From a virus, in IMG/VR virus record IMGVR_UViG_3300050821_000727, positions 1 through 52,886 of that record: a DNA stretch of 52,886 nucleotides; one strand, given 5' to 3'. The notes beneath the pieces were generated by a model, which worked only from the letters and a program-made list of their open reading frames with translations, was not told where the DNA came from and made no database searches. The translations under genes and the position numbers were made by a program. Numbering within the stretch: the first letter of the stretch is position 1; each line of letters begins with the position of its first letter. Below, piece after piece: positions 17,162 through 26,791 of the stretch.

Positions 17162-18469
17162 TTATTGGTAATCTGGAACTTGAACTGGCATACCACGAGC
17201 ACCTTTTTCTGTGTGGTATCCTATTAACTGCGGCGGTGGCGGAACCTTAAACATTTGTCCGTGTGCTCCACGTTCGTAGTGCATTTGTAGATTCTTACTG
17301 TGTGCTTTAAGTGCTGCAACATTAGCAGCAATAGTTGATTGGGTGGCATCATGTTGAGTCTTAGATACGTCTTGCTTTGACTCATTGTACTGCTCAGTTG
17401 CAGCCTGTAAAATAGCAGGGTTGACTCTGCCAGTGACATCTTGTCCATCTTGAAATACTCGTCCAGTAGTGAAATCAACGCTATATCCAGGATATTTATC
17501 TACTGGTGTTGCATTTGTCGCGGCGTTTTGGTTGCTGCCTTGTTGAAAGTTAGTCCCAAGTGTAGGTGGAACAGCAGTAGGTGGTGGAGGACTGTAAGTG
17601 AATCCTCTGCCAGATGATAGAGTTCCACCTGTTGGCTGATTGCCAAGATGCTGCAGTGCCGCCATTTGAGCCATCATTGGTGGACGATATGCAGGATTCA
17701 GAACACCGCCAGAAGGAGTAACGCCCTGAGCACCAATAGTCGCCATATATGGCACAGATGTTCGTTCATCAGACATCATTCCAGAACGATAGTTCTCAGC
17801 AATATCTTGTAGTCGTTGTGTTCCAGTTGTTATTGGTAAATCTGCTATTTGCTGGCCAGTAGTCGCCGCGCCGATGGCAGCTTGATTACCTATTATTTGC
17901 TGTGCAGAAGGTAATGAGCCTAGTCTAGCTTGATTTAAGCCTACGTCATACTGCAAGTTTCCAGCAGTATCTAACTGCTGATTGAACGGAATGTTAAGAC
18001 TCTGTGCTGCTCTAGCACCAATTAGTCTATTCTGTTCTTCTGTTGTATTGGCAGCACCAGTAGTATATGGCATACCAAGTTGGTTTTGTGTAATAGCAGT
18101 TCCAGTAGAACCAAGAGCAGATGGAGAAGTGTTGCCTTCTGTTGCTAAGTAGCCTTGTGTTGGAGTTAATCCTTGTAATTGTTCTGGTGCTAGTGAGCGA
18201 ACTTGGTTGAAGTTCTGTCCACCAATCAAATTTCGTACAGTGTTCTCTTTCTGTTGCTGCAAAGAATCAGCTTGTCCTGCAAGATTCATCAGTTGAATCT
18301 GTCTTGCTTGAGGATTGAACATTCGTTGAAATCCTCCCGGTTGAGTGTACAAAGTAGTGGGCTGTCCATTGGCATCTACATAATTTCCATTCGCGTCAAT
18401 ACCAACAGCATTAAGCTTTGGTTTGTACATCTCCGATGAAATATCTTCTAAGAAATTTGATAGTCCCAT
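17162..18469 (-). CDS. Gln/Ala-rich virion protein
   Basis: The 435-residue protein is low in complexity, with many Gln, Thr, Ala and Gly residues and no enzyme motif. Its C-terminus is Pro-rich (PPPPTAVPPT, KVPPPPQLIGY). It lies 6 bp upstream of the giant ejection-type gene in the same direction. It is probably an internal or ejected virion protein, inferred from position and composition. Confidence 0.7.
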   Translation of the reverse strand: MGLSNFLEDISSEMYKPKLNAVGIDANGNYVDANGQPTTLYTQPGGFQRMFNPQARQIQLMNLAGQADSLQQQKENTVRNLIGGQNFNQVRSLAPEQLQGLTPTQGYLATEGNTSPSALGSTGTAITQNQLGMPYTTGAANTTEEQNRLIGARAAQSLNIPFNQQLDTAGNLQYDVGLNQARLGSLPSAQQIIGNQAAIGAATTGQQIADLPITTGTQRLQDIAENYRSGMMSDERTSVPYMATIGAQGVTPSGGVLNPAYRPPMMAQMAALQHLGNQPTGGTLSSGRGFTYSPPPPTAVPPTLGTNFQQGSNQNAATNATPVDKYPGYSVDFTTGRVFQDGQDVTGRVNPAILQAATEQYNESKQDVSKTQHDATQSTIAANVAALKAHSKNLQMHYERGAHGQMFKVPPPPQLIGYHTEKGARGMPVQVPDYQ

Positions 18470-18473
18470 AATA

Positions 18474-18770
18474 TTATAATCCTAAAAATTTAAGCAAGTA
18501 TTGCTTTCCAGCTTGATTAAACATTCGTACCCCTTGTCCATTAGGTTGCTCTAAGTGCTCATCTGTTAGTTGTGGAGCACCAATTTGGTTTTGCTGTCCT
18601 TGTGCTGGTTGGCCGATTAGTTGTGACTTAGGCTGCCCGTCAGCAGATTGGAATATATTACCAGCAGTATTAATATCTTGCCCAAATCCAGTTTGATTTC
18701 CAATATAGTTCTCCGCGCCTTGCAGTGGGCCATATTGAGATAAACTATTAAGTAGTCCAAGTAATGGCAT
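18474..18770 (-). CDS. Small Gln-rich virion protein
   Basis: A 98-residue protein rich in Gln, Gly and Asn (GQPAQGQQNQIGAP). It starts with a short hydrophobic helix (MPLLGLLNSL) and ends in KYLLKFLGL, which recalls membrane-active peptides. Tight spacing places it with the internal virion proteins. Confidence 0.65.
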   Translation of the reverse strand: MPLLGLLNSLSQYGPLQGAENYIGNQTGFGQDINTAGNIFQSADGQPKSQLIGQPAQGQQNQIGAPQLTDEHLEQPNGQGVRMFNQAGKQYLLKFLGL

Positions 18771-18774
18771 AATG

Positions 18775-19872
18775 TTATCCTTTCAATTCTTGAACCATGT
18801 GGAAATATTTTAGCAACGCAACAGAGTTGCGACCAGATTTAATGTCCAATACGCATGACCTAACTACTTTGTAGACATACATTAATTTATTTCTGTCGTT
18901 CTTTATTCTATTAACTATCTCAGGAGCAACTTTATAATACTCATTAACCACTTCTTTTGGAACAAATTTATCTCTAAAGGCGCGCAATACTTCCAATTCT
19001 TCGCAATCATCTGGCAATCCCATAAATTCACAGCAAGCAGTTGTTAGATAACAAGATACACCACCCTGAGCAGATGAACTTCCACTACGAGTTTGCGAAG
19101 CAGATGATACACCAGCTAATTGATTGCCAAGTCCAGTTGCGAATGTGAATGGAGTTGTAAGATTAGCATTGGCTTGTGTAGGATTGAATTGACCTAAGCC
19201 AAAATTAGCCGAAACATTACCAGCAGAAGTTGCAGCTTGTACAGGATTGAAGGCTGTATTTTGTGCTTGTGCAACTCCAGTTGCTTGTCCAAGAGCAGTA
19301 CCAAGTGCAGCACGCTTGGCTTGTAAAGCATTGCCAAATTGCATTGCATTTTGAACAGCATTAGTAGCATTATCTAACCCAAGATTACCTGTAGCATAGT
19401 TTGATTGATTGAGACTACGGTCAACAGCAGCAGTTTCACCACCAGATAATCCATTTAGATTAATACTATTGACAAGATTAGCTGCTTGAGTATTTGATGC
19501 AGCTTGAGCGGGGTTGAGAAGATTAGTCAATCCAGCACCCTCTAATGCGTATAACCCTCCAGCACCAGATAGCAAGTCGGCTTGAGATAGTGCTTGTTGA
19601 GTTGACAGATTAGCTCCAGCTTGTTGATAACCGGGAGCATATTGATTCAACTGATTAAGACCTGACGCAGTATAAATAGGATTAGAACCAGCCGCCGCAC
19701 CTGCCAATTCATTAGATACTGCCGGGACTTGATTGGTAGTTGTTGCTAAGGTTGCTGGCAAATATTGGTTGTACAACGCCAACATCTGTTGTGGTGTAGC
19801 TTGAGGATTGCTGATACTGGCACTGTCTGATGAACCACCAGATAGTCTTATTGTTGAAGGGCCATAGCTCAT
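18775..19872 (-). CDS. Virion protein with CFI-box C-terminal domain
   Basis: The 365-residue protein has an Ala/Asn/Gln-rich N-terminal 270 residues, like other internal virion proteins of this cluster. The C-terminal 95 residues are quite different: CYLTTACCEF, then LEVLRAFRDKFVPKEVVNEYYKVAPEIV. This is the CFI-box C-terminal domain, found at the ends of diverse secreted and phage proteins and of unknown role. Its cysteines stand out in a cysteine-poor protein. Confidence 0.75.
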   Translation of the reverse strand: MSYGPSTIRLSGGSSDSASISNPQATPQQMLALYNQYLPATLATTTNQVPAVSNELAGAAAGSNPIYTASGLNQLNQYAPGYQQAGANLSTQQALSQADLLSGAGGLYALEGAGLTNLLNPAQAASNTQAANLVNSINLNGLSGGETAAVDRSLNQSNYATGNLGLDNATNAVQNAMQFGNALQAKRAALGTALGQATGVAQAQNTAFNPVQAATSAGNVSANFGLGQFNPTQANANLTTPFTFATGLGNQLAGVSSASQTRSGSSSAQGGVSCYLTTACCEFMGLPDDCEELEVLRAFRDKFVPKEVVNEYYKVAPEIVNRIKNDRNKLMYVYKVVRSCVLDIKSGRNSVALLKYFHMVQELKG

Positions 19873-20225
19873 ATAGTAGTCAACTTTCTGTAAATTTGTT
19901 GTGTGTCATGTTTCTTGTGTATGCCATGTTTAAGCCATTCTAGTTTGTAGTTTGGATACATTTTCTGAACTTTTTCTGCAAAGCGACGTAAAGTAGATAA
20001 TGACATTGCTAAGTTTTCTGTTATGAATAAAACATTGTTGGGCCGTTTTTCAGCCATTATCATTCCTGTTATTCGTCCTTGTTCATCAACAGAGTAAAGT
20101 AGTAATTGATTTCGTACTGCCTCAATTAGTAAGTTGACTATTTGAGTATCGGTAAAACCAATAAATGTTTTATTACCTTTGTTGGCAATAACAAATTCGT
20201 ATAGATTTGTGATAGATAGTTTCAT
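19869..20225 (-). CDS. Small alpha/beta virion-cluster protein
   Basis: The 118-residue protein has helix-strand alternation reminiscent of a shortened acetyltransferase-like fold (LLLYSVDEQGRITGMIMAEKRPNNVLFITENL), with a basic C-terminus. The similarity is slight and no acetyl-CoA loop is evident. It is coupled to both neighbours by 4-bp overlaps. Small proteins here may assist assembly of internal proteins. Confidence 0.6.
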   Translation of the reverse strand: MKLSITNLYEFVIANKGNKTFIGFTDTQIVNLLIEAVRNQLLLYSVDEQGRITGMIMAEKRPNNVLFITENLAMSLSTLRRFAEKVQKMYPNYKLEWLKHGIHKKHDTQQIYRKLTTI

Positions 20226-21196
20226 CGTCCAGTAATTCGGTAGGAATATCTCCAGTCACGACCGAAGCCCACGCGAGGATTTATGATGTCATGTGGGTTC
20301 TCAACAAGTGCTACAGTATCATCTGTTCCTCTGTTTGCGTTCTCATGAATTTGAGCTAACATTTGTTGTGATTTCTGATAGAAAGCTGTTGCGAGATTGA
20401 TATTACCCTGTTCTTCGTACCCAAGTTGTAAGCATTTCGTAATAATAACTTCGTCATATCCAACAGCAGGAAATTCGTCATTATCATTTTGAAACCAAGG
20501 GAGAGCCTTCTTGAACAGAACCTCAATCCATCCAAGCATCTGGTTAGTATTCGGAGGAAACCACGGAGCGGCAGACACATCAATAATTTGAAATTGTGCT
20601 TTCAATTTATTGTTAGCTAAATAACTAATTTGATTTCCATCAATGTCAGCCATGACAACATTATATTGACTAACAGCAGTTTTAGTGAAAGCAGTAACAT
20701 CATTGTACTCATTCGCAGTTTGTACTTGTGTTGCGTTCATTATGACAGTCTCAGAGATAATGCTAGAACCAGCAGTCGAGCCAGAAACATTAACAGTAAT
20801 TGGTGGAGTTTCAACTGCCTCAACATTAAGTAATAGATGAGACTGATTCGTTAGCGCGCTTTGTAGAGTATGGTATCCTTTAATGCGCCAATTTCTCCAC
20901 TCATCTGACCAATTAAACTCATTATATCTCGGACGCATCTGAGATAGTTTGAGAGCAATATGCTCCCATGCTTGGCGCATAGCGCGAACAGAGCCAACAT
21001 AGTCAGGTAGAGCAATCTCTTGGTTAGCATTAACTTTGAAGTATTGCTCATTTAGTGAGCCAGCCATATCAGACATTTCCCACAATTCTTTGGCAGCAGT
21101 ATTAACGTAACGAAGTAATACTGAACGCTGTCCAGAGTCAGCAGGATTAAGTCCTAATTTGAATCCAACTTGTTGTAAAATATATTGTAAGGCCAC
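20222..21196 (-). CDS. Tail tube or adaptor protein, T7 gp11-like by position
   Basis: The 324-residue protein opens with LRYVNTAAKELWEMSDM, a helix pattern common in head-tail adaptor and tail tubular A-type proteins. It continues with a beta-rich core and a helical end with LQLGYEEQGNINLATAFYQK. It sits next to the larger propeller-like 21201 gene, as gp11 and gp12 pair in T7-like phages. The assignment rests on order and pattern. Confidence 0.6.
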   Translation of the reverse strand: MALQYILQQVGFKLGLNPADSGQRSVLLRYVNTAAKELWEMSDMAGSLNEQYFKVNANQEIALPDYVGSVRAMRQAWEHIALKLSQMRPRYNEFNWSDEWRNWRIKGYHTLQSALTNQSHLLLNVEAVETPPITVNVSGSTAGSSIISETVIMNATQVQTANEYNDVTAFTKTAVSQYNVVMADIDGNQISYLANNKLKAQFQIIDVSAAPWFPPNTNQMLGWIEVLFKKALPWFQNDNDEFPAVGYDEVIITKCLQLGYEEQGNINLATAFYQKSQQMLAQIHENANRGTDDTVALVENPHDIINPRVGFGRDWRYSYRITGR

Positions 21197-21200
21197 GATA

Positions 21201-22964
21201 TTATGATTGTTGTATTACAGCCTGAGTCTGTAATGGCTGCATTGGAGTTATGTCTTGAGTGGTTATTGAGGTGGAGTTGAGAACCGCCCCGCCTGTCCAT
21301 GTAAGAACAATAAATGCTTTCCATCCTTGGGCACTATTTGGGAATGAGAAGTAGAGAGAATTAGTCTGTGTCCCAATATCACTTCCGATAGCCACACCAC
21401 TATAAGTATTAGGAGCAGGAACATAACTTATGTTCTGTGTTTGAGATGAGTCAAGTCTATTATTAACAAATAGTGTAGCAGTGACAGAAATATCTTCTGT
21501 AATATTTGCCATTATTGCTCTGAAATTAATAACTTTTAATTCCTTCTTGGGGTCTTGGGAACATACAGCACCAAGTCTTATCGTACCTGCTTCTGGCGCG
21601 GCGATGTAAAGCTGTACTACTCTATCATCGTCAGTTATTGCATAGAGAGCAAGAGTTGCTACTGTAATTGATGCCATTTGCTTAGCGGCATGATTGCCTA
21701 GTTGAGTAGTATCGAGAGATTGATAGACTCCATTTATAGTATCATACACAATTAATACGTATCCAAATACAGTATTGACAGAAAATATTGCATAATTATC
21801 AAATGCTATAGCTGACGACAATAGTGGTTGTTGCTGTACTCCAGAAAATAGAGACGCAACAGTTGCAGAAAACACACTATTACGACCTTCGTTTTGTTGG
21901 TACTCAATAGCATTAAATGAGCGTAGCCCGTTGGCATCAATAAATACAGAATCTCCAGAAGAAGGGGATGCTGGTGTTCCAGAAATATCAATTATACCTC
22001 TCTCTGATACACAATTTGAAGTAAAAAGAAATGTACGAATAAATGTATACTCCCCAAATATAGTTGGAGCATTTGGTGTTGTATTAAGAGTAACAGAGAA
22101 CATTGCTGAATTACCAGCCGCAACAAGTAGCATATTTCCCGGCATTGCTCTCATAGCTGTTATTCCACCAACACCAACAGAATAAGAAGTTGTAGTAGCG
22201 TCACCGCCAGCATTACCATTTAAGTCAACATTAATAACAAAGTCTAATGGACGTCCAGAGACAGAGCGGTAAATATTAACAGCATCTTGTGCTACAATGA
22301 ATAATATTCCATTGTACCATTCCATAAAGGAGCCAATCGGCACATATTCTCTTTTATCATTAACTCCTGTTGGGTCATATGACCATTGAGAGTATGTTTG
22401 TGTTGTTCTACATTGAACAGTATTATTAGAGTCAATATAGATAAACTGTGGCTGCGTAATGTTATCTTGCACCAACAATCCCGGTAAATTGGCGAATGCT
22501 CCCGCGACTTGGTTGACCTGTGATACCGGTAAGTTAGCTTGAGGAACTGTTGGAGTCCCGGAAAGAGCAGTAGCGAGTCGGCCATAGTTTGTTGTAGCCA
22601 AGGGTACAGCAACAAACCAATATCTTGGTGCACTAGAGTTCATTGAGAAGTTGGTAATTTGTGTCCAAGATGAACTGGTATTCAACCTATAGTATGCATT
22701 ACCTGCAACAAATATGATAATATAGTTGCCAAATGTTGTGATGCCTTGTTTTAATCCTTTCGGAGCAGTAACATCTTCTGCTGATTTAAGAATTGGTTGA
22801 GCAACATCAAACCTAGTTCGTATATTAAGACCAATACGATATTGATTATACGTTATATCGTACGGTGTGTCTCCCTCCTTGTACTTAAACGACACAGGCA
22901 AACGTGTGTCGTCAAGCAATAAGTTCAATCCACCAGAGAAAGATGTTTGTTTGTATTCGCCCAT
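21201..22964 (-). CDS. Tail hub or tubular B-like protein
   Basis: The 587-residue protein starts with SFSGGLNLLLDDTRLP, a beginning seen in tail tubular B or DNA stabilisation proteins of short-tailed phages. It continues as repeated beta segments that suggest a propeller (YNGILFIVAQDAVNIY, MLLVAAGNSAMFSV). There is no signal peptide. It is followed by the fibre gene, as expected for a tail nozzle to which fibres attach. Confidence 0.65.
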   Translation of the reverse strand: MGEYKQTSFSGGLNLLLDDTRLPVSFKYKEGDTPYDITYNQYRIGLNIRTRFDVAQPILKSAEDVTAPKGLKQGITTFGNYIIIFVAGNAYYRLNTSSSWTQITNFSMNSSAPRYWFVAVPLATTNYGRLATALSGTPTVPQANLPVSQVNQVAGAFANLPGLLVQDNITQPQFIYIDSNNTVQCRTTQTYSQWSYDPTGVNDKREYVPIGSFMEWYNGILFIVAQDAVNIYRSVSGRPLDFVINVDLNGNAGGDATTTSYSVGVGGITAMRAMPGNMLLVAAGNSAMFSVTLNTTPNAPTIFGEYTFIRTFLFTSNCVSERGIIDISGTPASPSSGDSVFIDANGLRSFNAIEYQQNEGRNSVFSATVASLFSGVQQQPLLSSAIAFDNYAIFSVNTVFGYVLIVYDTINGVYQSLDTTQLGNHAAKQMASITVATLALYAITDDDRVVQLYIAAPEAGTIRLGAVCSQDPKKELKVINFRAIMANITEDISVTATLFVNNRLDSSQTQNISYVPAPNTYSGVAIGSDIGTQTNSLYFSFPNSAQGWKAFIVLTWTGGAVLNSTSITTQDITPMQPLQTQAVIQQS

Positions 22965-22969
22965 ATGAA

Positions 22970-24163
22970 CTACAGATATTCAATAATCTCAAGAACAGAA
23001 TTAATTCCACCAAATACTGTTGTAGAACCATCAGCAGAATTTAGATAGCCAGTTGATGCGCTAATACCCCAAGCAATTTTAAAGTTAATTGCTGATGTGG
23101 AGCCGGGAGCATAAGAAAAGAACGCTTCTGTTGGTAGCATTGCTGTCCCACTGATTGAGACTCCAACTCCTAATGGTGCAGTGGCACCAGTTGCAGTATA
23201 CACTCCAACAACATTGTAACTACTGGCTGTAAACAAATTCACTCTACAACGAATAATAAGTGTACTTGATGCTGACAAAGGAGTGAACGTAGTGTTCATT
23301 GCTGTATAAGCGTTCATGCCTGTAGCATTATAGTTCGGCGCACCTGTTGTACTAACATTACCGGCAGATGTTGCTTTAGTTGCATCATTCACAACCACAA
23401 TTTGCAATATTCTTGCTCCTAAAGATGCAAGAGTAACAAGCTGGTAATCTGTACCACCAGTATTAACTTGTGGAATTTTCAGTCCATTGCCAGTAACTCC
23501 TAAGTTGGCCGATGTAGCAATAGGAGAAGCAAACCATTCTACTGCTGTTGCTCCAGCATTTGTTCTTGGTAGTGTAAGGCCAGTCCCATTTGGTTTAACA
23601 TCTGTGGTAACATCAATTGTTTTCGCCACCAAATTACCGGTAGCTCCACCAGTAATAGTATTGAGAGCTATTTTAGCTCCAGTAATAGCAGCATTAGCAA
23701 CTGATGGATTAGGATAAGTCCCGGTCAAATCACCACCTGCTGTACCGGATGGTGGCAATCCAGTCGGCGCACCAATCAATTTGCTGTAGTTAAGATTGAC
23801 TATCTTATCATCAGTAATAGTGTATGTAGCAATCATTGAGTCAACAATAGTTCCTACACCAATAGATGCTGCTGCTACTGTTTGCCATTGAAGAAGTGTA
23901 ACATCTGTTGCTGCATTAGGATTCCAAATATAAGGAACAGCAGCAGTTGCAGTAATACGAAGCCAAATGTAATTCTGCCACTTTGTTGTGACAGCAGCGT
24001 TGGGAACATTAGGAACGCCTGCAACGTCCATTGTTTGGATAACAAATCCAATATCTGTAAATGGCGCTAATCCAGATACTAGCTGTAGTAACTGCGCGCC
24101 GGTTATAGACGTATAAGCGGTCGGGTCAAATGGTGCAACTAAATCAATGGTTGATATGAACAT
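22970..24163 (-). CDS. Tail fibre protein
   Basis: The 397-residue protein contains GTAGGDLTGTYPNPSVAN followed by AITGAKIALNTITGG, a repeat type characteristic of phage fibres. The N-terminal 150 residues probably attach to the tail. The C-terminal part is beta-rich with small residues, like a receptor-binding knob. It lacks a visible autocleavage or enzyme motif. Position beside the tail tube genes supports the call. Confidence 0.8.
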   Translation of the reverse strand: MFISTIDLVAPFDPTAYTSITGAQLLQLVSGLAPFTDIGFVIQTMDVAGVPNVPNAAVTTKWQNYIWLRITATAAVPYIWNPNAATDVTLLQWQTVAAASIGVGTIVDSMIATYTITDDKIVNLNYSKLIGAPTGLPPSGTAGGDLTGTYPNPSVANAAITGAKIALNTITGGATGNLVAKTIDVTTDVKPNGTGLTLPRTNAGATAVEWFASPIATSANLGVTGNGLKIPQVNTGGTDYQLVTLASLGARILQIVVVNDATKATSAGNVSTTGAPNYNATGMNAYTAMNTTFTPLSASSTLIIRCRVNLFTASSYNVVGVYTATGATAPLGVGVSISGTAMLPTEAFFSYAPGSTSAINFKIAWGISASTGYLNSADGSTTVFGGINSVLEIIEYL

Positions 24164-24166
24164 AAA

Positions 24167-24856
24167 TTACCTTGGTTGAATTATTGGTGTAATAGCAGAG
24201 TTAAGTTGTGATGTTGAACCAACCGGAAATACAAACGGTAGATTAAGATTTGGCGTGTTAAATGTTGTGCAAATTGGGTCAGCATTGACTAGTGTAAAGT
24301 CAGAGCCAAAACGATAGTCCACTCCACCTAACTTAGATGTATAGAGTTGCAGAGAGGTTAATTGAGCAATAGTTATTGCAGCAGGATGGAGTAAATAAAC
24401 TTGAGCAGTAAATGGGACGTTGTTGGCATGTAGATATATTTGGGCTGTTACAATAGAATTTGGAGTGCCTGTTTCCAGAAATGTTTGTGCTGTCTCTCCT
24501 GTTGTAAATGAGCCTGAGGAATTAAGGGTTGGTGGAGTGCCAGCCACTCCATTATCTAGTTGCGTTTCATTTATTCCAAATACAGCATTGTATGTTGTTT
24601 CTGCTATAAGATGTGGATTTACTAGATATAAACTTCCCACATAATTTCCTGGCTGAACTAAGTTTGGATACTGAAAAATAATTGTTGTCCCTTGTGCCAC
24701 TATATTAAATGGTACACCAACAGACATAATAACAGTCTGAGAACCATTAATTAGCCACAATCCTGTCTCAGATGCACCGGGAGTAATTGTATATGTCGCG
24801 CCTTGTGCAATATTAACAACTACTTGTGGAATTGGATTTCCAGTATAAATACTCAT
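24167..24856 (-). CDS. Beta-rich tail or fibre accessory protein
   Basis: The 229-residue protein is almost all beta strand with Thr, Asn and Gly turns (QGATYTITPGASETGLWLI). No signal peptide is present. It lies between the fibre gene and a ConA-like secreted protein, and overlaps the latter by 4 bp. It may be a second fibre subunit. No family is recognised. Confidence 0.6.
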   Translation of the reverse strand: MSIYTGNPIPQVVVNIAQGATYTITPGASETGLWLINGSQTVIMSVGVPFNIVAQGTTIIFQYPNLVQPGNYVGSLYLVNPHLIAETTYNAVFGINETQLDNGVAGTPPTLNSSGSFTTGETAQTFLETGTPNSIVTAQIYLHANNVPFTAQVYLLHPAAITIAQLTSLQLYTSKLGGVDYRFGSDFTLVNADPICTTFNTPNLNLPFVFPVGSTSQLNSAITPIIQPR

Positions 24857-25647
24857 AGTCCGTACTTATTAGTTAGATAACTTTCTATTTGGACAATAGT
24901 ATTGCTAGAAAGTGCCCCTGTATATTCAATATACTCCGGAATAAAATAGTTAGTATTTCCTCCTCCAACTAACAAGTTTCCAAGACTATAGCCATTTGTT
25001 TGTGTTAAAGATGGTATACTTCCTGTACTAGTTAGTTGTACACCATTCAATCTGGCAATACTTGACGCACCATTCATTACTAGCGTTACCCAAATAGTAC
25101 CTCCCAAGTTGATTCCATTGTAATCTTCTGTGCTGGAAGTAGTTACAAGTCGTATAAGGTCTGGAGAGCCACCACCGGGGTCAGCAAAAAACCCTTGATT
25201 AAAGCTAGAATAAGAAGAAAGAACAGGTGCAAATGCGGCTCCATTTAAACGACCAACCCAAAAAATAGTCATTGCTGTTGGTGTTTGTAGACTGGAATTG
25301 CTAATGTAACTGTTTGTTCCAGATGTTGAGTAGAATAAAACAGATGGTTTACCATTTATAATATTCGTGACATATATTACACTCTCTCCAGATATTTGAT
25401 ACGCGTTATTATTATTGCCACTCTGGTCTTGCCATTCTACAACAGCATTACTTTCTCCTGCCAGTCCACCAGAATTATTCGTCCATACGCCAGTATCAGC
25501 TTTAAGCCACAATAACATACCATTAAGAGGTATTGGAGAGTTAGTATTAGTAACAGTATGTCCCCATGCTAGCTCTGCCGGTTGAAATGGTTGAGCTATA
25601 CAGTTAGCGGTCATAAGGAGCAATACTATTGTCCAACGGTAGTCCAT
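24853..25647 (-). CDS. Secreted ConA/LamG-like protein
   Basis: The 264-residue protein begins with a Sec-type signal (MDYRWTIVLLLMTANCIAQP). It continues with LNGMLLWLKADTGV and VVEWQDQSGNNNNA, the hallmark opening of concanavalin/LamG-like domains in bacterial surface proteins. Such domains bind carbohydrate. A signal peptide is odd for a virion operon: it may coat the cell surface or be an adhesin that is exported. It overlaps the previous gene by 22 bp. Confidence 0.75.
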   Translation of the reverse strand: MDYRWTIVLLLMTANCIAQPFQPAELAWGHTVTNTNSPIPLNGMLLWLKADTGVWTNNSGGLAGESNAVVEWQDQSGNNNNAYQISGESVIYVTNIINGKPSVLFYSTSGTNSYISNSSLQTPTAMTIFWVGRLNGAAFAPVLSSYSSFNQGFFADPGGGSPDLIRLVTTSSTEDYNGINLGGTIWVTLVMNGASSIARLNGVQLTSTGSIPSLTQTNGYSLGNLLVGGGNTNYFIPEYIEYTGALSSNTIVQIESYLTNKYGL

Positions 25648-26294
25648 ATAACTGATTGTGTTATGTTGCTCTGAATTGTAATACGAAATTCATTCCCATT
25701 TGTCAAGGTTAAGTAAAATATATTCCCATTAGATGTCCAGCCATTTGTATTGAAATGTGGCCAAGTGTTTGGCAAAGCAATAACTCTATTCCCGCCAGAA
25801 GCAACAACATTGACAGAAAGTAATTTCCATATATTAAGATTTGTAACTCCCAAGAAATCAACATTGTTTGTTGCGAGCAGGGTTGCGTAGATACAATTCT
25901 GACCAAAACTATTTGATATACCGAAGTCGAACCAGTAAAAATTGGTTGCAGAAGTTGTACTGGCAGGTGGATTGGTGTAGCCAGTCTCTATTGCTCCAAT
26001 AATATTTATGTTAGTTATGACTATATTAGTATAATTATTGGTGAAATTATTCGTTATATAGACAAAATTAGTTACATAATTTGTTGTAGCAAACGACAGA
26101 GTATTATTAAGATACGCTACCATTTGTGCAATAGTCCAGTTATAGTTGCCAACATTTGGGTTAGCAAGGACTGTTTCCATGTTAGTCGTGACATTAGTTC
26201 CAACATTAGGTAACTGACCAATAGGCGTAATAACATTCGTTTGTGCTACTACACCAACACAACTAACTAGTAAAATTAGTAATATATTCTTCAT
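25626..26294 (-). CDS. Secreted Asn/Thr-rich protein
   Basis: A 222-residue protein with a clear signal peptide (MKNILLILLVSCVGVVAQ) and a mature part dominated by Asn, Thr and aromatic residues (TNNFTNNYTN). It has no cysteines beyond a few and no enzyme motif. The composition resembles secreted proteins of some environmental Gram-negatives. Its function is unknown. Confidence 0.65.
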   Translation of the reverse strand: MKNILLILLVSCVGVVAQTNVITPIGQLPNVGTNVTTNMETVLANPNVGNYNWTIAQMVAYLNNTLSFATTNYVTNFVYITNNFTNNYTNIVITNINIIGAIETGYTNPPASTTSATNFYWFDFGISNSFGQNCIYATLLATNNVDFLGVTNLNIWKLLSVNVVASGGNRVIALPNTWPHFNTNGWTSNGNIFYLTLTNGNEFRITIQSNITQSVIWTTVGQ

Positions 26295-26791
26295 TCTTGT
26301 CCTAACTCTCCACCAGTTTCCAAACCAATAATTCCACCAGTCTCAGTTCCAATAACATATGTTTGTCCAGTATTAACTGGAATAGATTGCGATACAGACC
26401 ATACCTCAAATCTAAAGTTCTTTCCAATCTTTTGTCCAGTATAAAGCGGACAAGGAAAGTACAGTATTTCTCCTACATTCTGCCAAACTTTATATCGATA
26501 CATAATATTATTGCTATCTATCCAAGATATGCACAATAGATACGTCGTTGTAACCTGCAATAACTGTCTATTAATTTGCAAAGAGAAGTTGTTTGGCCCT
26601 TCATAATTAAAAGTCGCAATAATGTCAGAATATCCAGCCCACAATGTTTGTACAGAAAATGTTGGCAGAGTAATAAATGCTTGTGTTCTAGTAAGTTGTG
26701 TTACAGGATTAGGGTCAAGCCATCTCTGTAGAGTTCTTGGAACTAACCAAGCCCCTGTATCTGACACTGGTGGTGGAACTAAAGGTTGCAT
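26291..26791 (-). CDS. Beta-rich hypothetical protein, 166 aa
   Basis: The protein has no signal peptide and starts with a Pro-rich arm. A beta-sandwich-like body follows with LLCISWIDSNNIMYRYKVW, and a Gly/Thr-rich end. It overlaps its neighbours by 1 and 4 bp. It is probably a virion component by context. Confidence 0.6.
   Translation of the reverse strand: MQPLVPPPVSDTGAWLVPRTLQRWLDPNPVTQLTRTQAFITLPTFSVQTLWAGYSDIIATFNYEGPNNFSLQINRQLLQVTTTYLLCISWIDSNNIMYRYKVWQNVGEILYFPCPLYTGQKIGKNFRFEVWSVSQSIPVNTGQTYVIGTETGGIIGLETGGELGQE

Noticed and set aside
17186-17201. TGGCATACCACGAGCA with GG-N10-GC spacing
   Set aside because: It lies inside a virion gene on the opposite strand, and the -12 part is GAGCA. 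It is probably chance.
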